A stretch of DNA of 8,064 nucleotides from Bacillota bacterium (GTDB lineage: Bacteria; Bacillota; Clostridia; Christensenellales; UBA1242), in assembly GCA_009787915.1 (NCBI GenBank), contig WQSK01000044.1, positions 1-8,064 on the forward strand. Direction: 5' to 3'. Shown in pieces: positions 5,447-8,064 of the stretch. The notes beneath the pieces are model-generated. The model did not search any database. It saw nothing but the letters and a program-made list of their open reading frames with translations, and was not told the origin of the DNA. The stretch's first letter is position 1, and each line of letters opens with the position of its first letter. Made by a program: the position numbers and the translations under genes.

Positions 5447-5503
5447 AATATTTTTTGTGTAAACACTTGTTAATTGCACACTCTATAACGGAGAGGTGTA
5501 TTA

Positions 5504-6685
5504 ATGAAACGTTGTATTATTGTTAAGTTCTTTGTTGGAGTATGTTTTGTAGTTTGTCTTTTTGCAGGTGATATGTTTTGTTCATTTGGCATGGCTCGGG
5601 AAGTACAGGCTGTAGCAAGTGTTCAAGTTTGGGGTGGGGCGAGTGATATTGCAAGTGCTTTTGCAGGTGGAGATGGAACAAAAGAAAATCCTTTTCAAAT
5701 ATCTAATGGTTCAGAGTTGGCGCGTCTTGGGATGATTGTGAATACAAACTATGATAATGCGCGTTATAATAACTCGGATGTGCATTATTGTTTGACAAGT
5801 GATATTTGGTTGAACAAAGACAATTCACCGATGAATAATTGGGAGCCGATTGGTGGCGGGATAGGCTTTGCCGCGAACTTTAACGGGAGGAATCATTCAA
5901 TTTATGGCTTGTACGTAAATCGGTCTGAAGATTGGGTTGGGTTATTTAGGCATACTAATGGAGCGAGGATTGAAAACTTTGCTGTGCGAAGTGCCAACGT
6001 ACGGACGCAAGGGTCTGGAGGTCCAAAGGCTGGTGGCATAGTTGCAATGAGTGAAAACAGTGTTTTAAGTAATCTCATTTTTGATGGAAAGGTTCTTTTA
6101 AGTACATGGGCGGGGGCAGGTGAAGCAGGTGGAATTGTTGGTCACAAAGTTGGTGGGGCTATCATCAACTCTATCAGCCTAGGCATTATTGAACACAGTG
6201 GAAGTGTTATGGCTGTTGGCGGTATAATCGGTGGTGTAGGCTGGATAGATACGCCAATTGTACTTAACAGTTTTTTTATTCAGACGGATACGATAAACTA
6301 TGGTTTAAGTTTCGACCAATGGAATAACGCCGAGGTTATAAACTGCTATACATTTGACGAGTATATGATATTGTCGGATGGGCGAAGTTTAGTTGAAGTA
6401 GCAAACTCTTGGGTAAAAGAAAATAAAGAGTATTTTGAAACTGAGCATGGCATTTCTTTGACGGTGTGGGGAGTAGAGTATGGCAATATTGTCTTGGGCG
6501 AGCCAAATGTGCAAGAATATCCAGATTGTGAAGAAGAGCCGACTTTGCCAGAAGAAGAATGTTGTGGCGAGAGTTCAAACAGAAACCCTAGCCCTTGGAT
6601 TTGGATATTGCTTCCACTGCTTTTAACATCGGTTATTGGATTTGTCTGTTATTTCATTCTTGCAAAAAGGCGTAATTCGTACTAA
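5504..6685 (+). CDS. GLUG-like repeat cell-surface protein with C-terminal membrane anchor
   Basis: A secreted or surface-displayed protein, probably a right-handed beta-helix adhesin-like molecule. The N-terminal 37 or so residues form a signal peptide (KR, hydrophobic core 5-22, possible cleavage near VQA at 34-36). Residues 56-140 follow the common surface module GDGTKENPFQISNGSELARL, then LTSDIWLN, WEPIGG, FNGRNHSIYGLYV. Residues about 145-260 carry short Gly-rich turns (VGLFRHTNG, AGGIVAMS, GGIVGHKVGG, GGIIGGVG) as in GLUG-type repeats. An acidic Pro/Glu/Cys linker (335-363) leads to a membrane helix (366-387) and the basic tail KRRNSY; no LPxTG is seen. GGAGAGG at 5490-5496 supports the ATG at 5504. 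AT-richer codon choice than the ribosomal genes suggests faster evolution or transfer. The ligand is unknown. Confidence 0.82.
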   Translation: MKRCIIVKFFVGVCFVVCLFAGDMFCSFGMAREVQAVASVQVWGGASDIASAFAGGDGTKENPFQISNGSELARLGMIVNTNYDNARYNNSDVHYCLTSDIWLNKDNSPMNNWEPIGGGIGFAANFNGRNHSIYGLYVNRSEDWVGLFRHTNGARIENFAVRSANVRTQGSGGPKAGGIVAMSENSVLSNLIFDGKVLLSTWAGAGEAGGIVGHKVGGAIINSISLGIIEHSGSVMAVGGIIGGVGWIDTPIVLNSFFIQTDTINYGLSFDQWNNAEVINCYTFDEYMILSDGRSLVEVANSWVKENKEYFETEHGISLTVWGVEYGNIVLGEPNVQEYPDCEEEPTLPEEECCGESSNRNPSPWIWILLPLLLTSVIGFVCYFILAKRRNSY

Positions 6686-6714
6686 ACCGACAGATTTCGC
6701 ATATATATATCACA

Positions 6715-6996
6715 GTGGCGGCAGAATTATCTTTTGGGGAACTTAGGTGTAAACAGGTTATCAACGTGATTGATGGCAAGGTTCTTGGTCGAATTTGCGA
6801 TATCGTTTTTTCGAGAGGAAGCGCGCGAATTTTGGGCTTTGTGGTGCCAGGGGATAACGGCTTTAATATTTTGCGAAAGCGCGGTGATGTGTTCATACCA
6901 TTCGAGCGTATTTGCAAAATCGGTGTGGACGTTGTTTTGGTGGAATTAAAACCTGCGTATCCCCAATCAAATGAAAAATATGTTTCAATAGAATAA
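6715..6996 (+). CDS. YlmC/YmxH family PRC-barrel protein
   Basis: A small PRC-barrel protein of the family found next to sigG in Bacillus and in many Clostridia; its exact function is not established, and sporulation links come mainly from context. The 93-residue product follows the family pattern: LSFGELRCKQVINVIDGKVLGRICDIVF (6-33) with the typical GK-LGRI-D core, then ARILGFVVPG (37-46), DVFIPFERICKIGVDVVLVEL (58-78). It is slightly longer than usual at the C-terminus. GTG 6715 is chosen because the family motif begins a few residues later and no upstream ATG, GTG or TTG exists in frame before the stop at 6673. No SD is present; an AT-repeat (6701-6710) sits just before the start and could hold a -10. 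It follows the surface protein gene by 29 bases and ends before a hairpin. Confidence 0.82.
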   Translation: MAAELSFGELRCKQVINVIDGKVLGRICDIVFSRGSARILGFVVPGDNGFNILRKRGDVFIPFERICKIGVDVVLVELKPAYPQSNEKYVSIE

Positions 6997-7002
6997 ATAA
7001 AA

Positions 7003-7023
7003 GAACACGGGCCCACCGTGTTC
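7003..7023. terminator. bidirectional terminator between convergent genes
   Basis: GAACACGG (7003-7010), loop GCCCA, CCGTGTTC (7016-7023): a perfect 8-bp stem. On the minus strand it is followed by TTTTATTTATTC, a fair T-run, so it ends the gene at 7068. On the plus strand AAATTATT follows, which is weaker. It lies 6 bases after the PRC-barrel gene stop and about 44 bases after the minus-strand gene stop. Confidence 0.75.
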
Positions 7024-7067
7024 AAATTATTAAGGTCGGGGGTGGCTTCGTTGGTATTTTTAGTATG

Positions 7068-8064
7068 TTAATTAAACAAATCGGCGGAAAATAAGCCATA
7101 AATTAGTGCTGGGATATATGCCCTTATTGCGTTGAGGGTGGCTTGGTTTGTGTTTTCAGGGCTTATATCATAACTGTTCTCACCAAGTTCAATGCGATGT
7201 TCGTCAAATAATGTTTCCGCTTTTGTTACTTGCTCGCCTGTTGGTGTTCCTATTTCGAAGGTGGCTGGTGATGAACCAGGACTTCCATCACCTAACACAA
7301 GAACAATATCTTCGTCGTCTTGAACAAATAAATTTCTCTGTGAACCGTCACGACCACCAGGTTGACCGCCGATATCGCCTGATTTTATAACACCAATAGT
7401 TTGACCATCTTGTTCAAAGAAATTTACATAGTACATTGTTGGTATTCCACCAATAGTGTCTGACGAGATTAGGCGAAAATCGTTTGTGTATTCGTTAAAC
7501 CATGAGGCAATAAATGTTGTGTTTCCTTGCCCTATGTGGCTATTAAAAATACGCACCATATGTGTGCTTCCGTCGTCGTGAATTACAACTTTGTTTTGGC
7601 TTGTTGTCAAGGTATTATCCCCTTGTCTTAAGCGTCTTTGTATCAAATACATTGTATAACCGTCGTCGGTATTTTCGATAACTTTCAATGCTTGGTCACT
7701 TTGTCCAGGCGCACCGCTTATCATGGCGGCAAAAGTATGTACATTCCAAACACCCTTTTCTTGCAAAAGTCCCATTTGAATAGCACCGTCAAGTGTCCTC
7801 ATAACACAGTCCCTGAACGCAAGTTCCTGTTCCCGAAAAAAGTCAAAACTGCGTGTTATTTGTTGCATGAATTGTGCTCCGTCCCACGTTACAAACGGCG
7901 CAAAATTCGCACGCATTAAACTTACATTTTGAATACCGCTTTCATCTTCAAGCAATGACGCAGGAATAATTTGTTCCTCCGTCGGCATAAACCGTGCATT
8001 AACAAAGTCCGTCCTTGCGTTTACAAGCCACGCTGGTGCATCTGGGTTGCCATTATTCCTACCA
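7068..8064 (-). CDS. 3' part of a large hypothetical protein (5' end outside window)
   Basis: Family not recognised. The frame stays open to the window edge: the codons before the Met at 7988 continue as NPDAPAWLVNARTDFVNARF, and no SD precedes that Met, so it is almost surely internal. At least 331 C-terminal residues are visible. They are acidic and soluble in character: helical near the start (FMQQITRSFDFFREQELAFRD), then a probable beta-rich stretch (KVIENTDDGYTMYLIQRRL, KVVIHDDGSTHMVRIFNSH, FRLISSDTIGGIPTMYYVNFF) and a Gly/Asp-rich loop region (GDIGGQPGGRDG, LVLGDGSPGSS). No membrane helix, repeat anchor or catalytic motif is seen in this part. Any signal peptide would be upstream, beyond the window. 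It converges on the PRC-barrel gene and shares its terminator hairpin. Confidence 0.8.
   Translation of the reverse strand, partial: GRNNGNPDAPAWLVNARTDFVNARFMPTEEQIIPASLLEDESGIQNVSLMRANFAPFVTWDGAQFMQQITRSFDFFREQELAFRDCVMRTLDGAIQMGLLQEKGVWNVHTFAAMISGAPGQSDQALKVIENTDDGYTMYLIQRRLRQGDNTLTTSQNKVVIHDDGSTHMVRIFNSHIGQGNTTFIASWFNEYTNDFRLISSDTIGGIPTMYYVNFFEQDGQTIGVIKSGDIGGQPGGRDGSQRNLFVQDDEDIVLVLGDGSPGSSPATFEIGTPTGEQVTKAETLFDEHRIELGENSYDISPENTNQATLNAIRAYIPALIYGLFSADLFN

Noticed and set aside
5457..5481. GTGTAAACAC palindrome and GTGT/ACAC arms between the two envelope genes, considered as an operator or terminator.
   Set aside because: The stems are short and AT-rich and no T-run follows. It is not enough to call a site.
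5467..5489. TTGTTA and TATAAC considered as a promoter for the surface protein gene.
   Set aside because: The spacer would be only 11 bases. The TATAAC alone could serve as a -10, but no proper -35 is seen.
1..8064. CRISPR arrays, tRNA/rRNA genes, insertion sequences, phage or toxin-antitoxin genes.
   Set aside because: No regular spaced repeats, tRNA-like cloverleaf, transposase motifs or terminal inverted repeats were seen on either strand.

Overview
The window looks like a piece of chromosome from a low-to-moderate GC, endospore-forming Firmicute, most likely an uncultured Clostridia lineage. The evidence is a clear sporulation sigma factor SigG, a YlmC/YmxH-type PRC-barrel gene, a Gram-positive-type single-PDZ RseP/RasP protease, a PolC-type replicase N-terminal module, and AGGAGG Shine-Dalgarno (SD) sites. 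Nothing looks like phage, plasmid, IS, tRNA/rRNA or CRISPR.

Layout. 1-1194: an extended -10 promoter and an L10-type leader RNA precede rplJ (TTG start) and rplL, and the operon closes with a rho-independent terminator. rpoB does not follow. 1274-1492: a small Cys-containing hypothetical gene. 1511-3292: rseP, followed 9 bases later by a 223-residue protein that resembles only the N-terminal (NII-like) and OB-fold part of DNA polymerase III PolC. It sits where Clostridia often carry polC, but it ends before the PHP/exonuclease/polymerase part. 3331-3765: an unrecognised charged 144-residue protein. 3777-4547: sigG on the minus strand. 4664-5446 and 5504-6685: two plus-strand envelope genes, one a membrane-anchored coiled coil behind a near-consensus promoter with a T13 run, the other a GLUG-like repeat surface protein with signal peptide and C-terminal membrane anchor. 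6715-6996: the YlmC/YmxH-like gene. 7003-7023: a hairpin shared by convergent genes. 7068-8064: the 3' part of a large unrecognised minus-strand gene whose 5' end lies outside the window.

How it fits together. The left end is translation machinery, the middle is membrane proteolysis and replication, and the right half combines late-forespore control (SigG), a sporulation-associated PRC-barrel protein and cell-surface proteins. The most unusual points are the stand-alone PolC N-terminal module, two genes (rseP and the 144-residue gene) whose extended -10 promoters sit so close to the ATG that the mRNAs should be leaderless, a homopolymer inside a promoter spacer, and an L10 leader that can pair with the rplJ SD. 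All family assignments were made by eye; none was checked by search.
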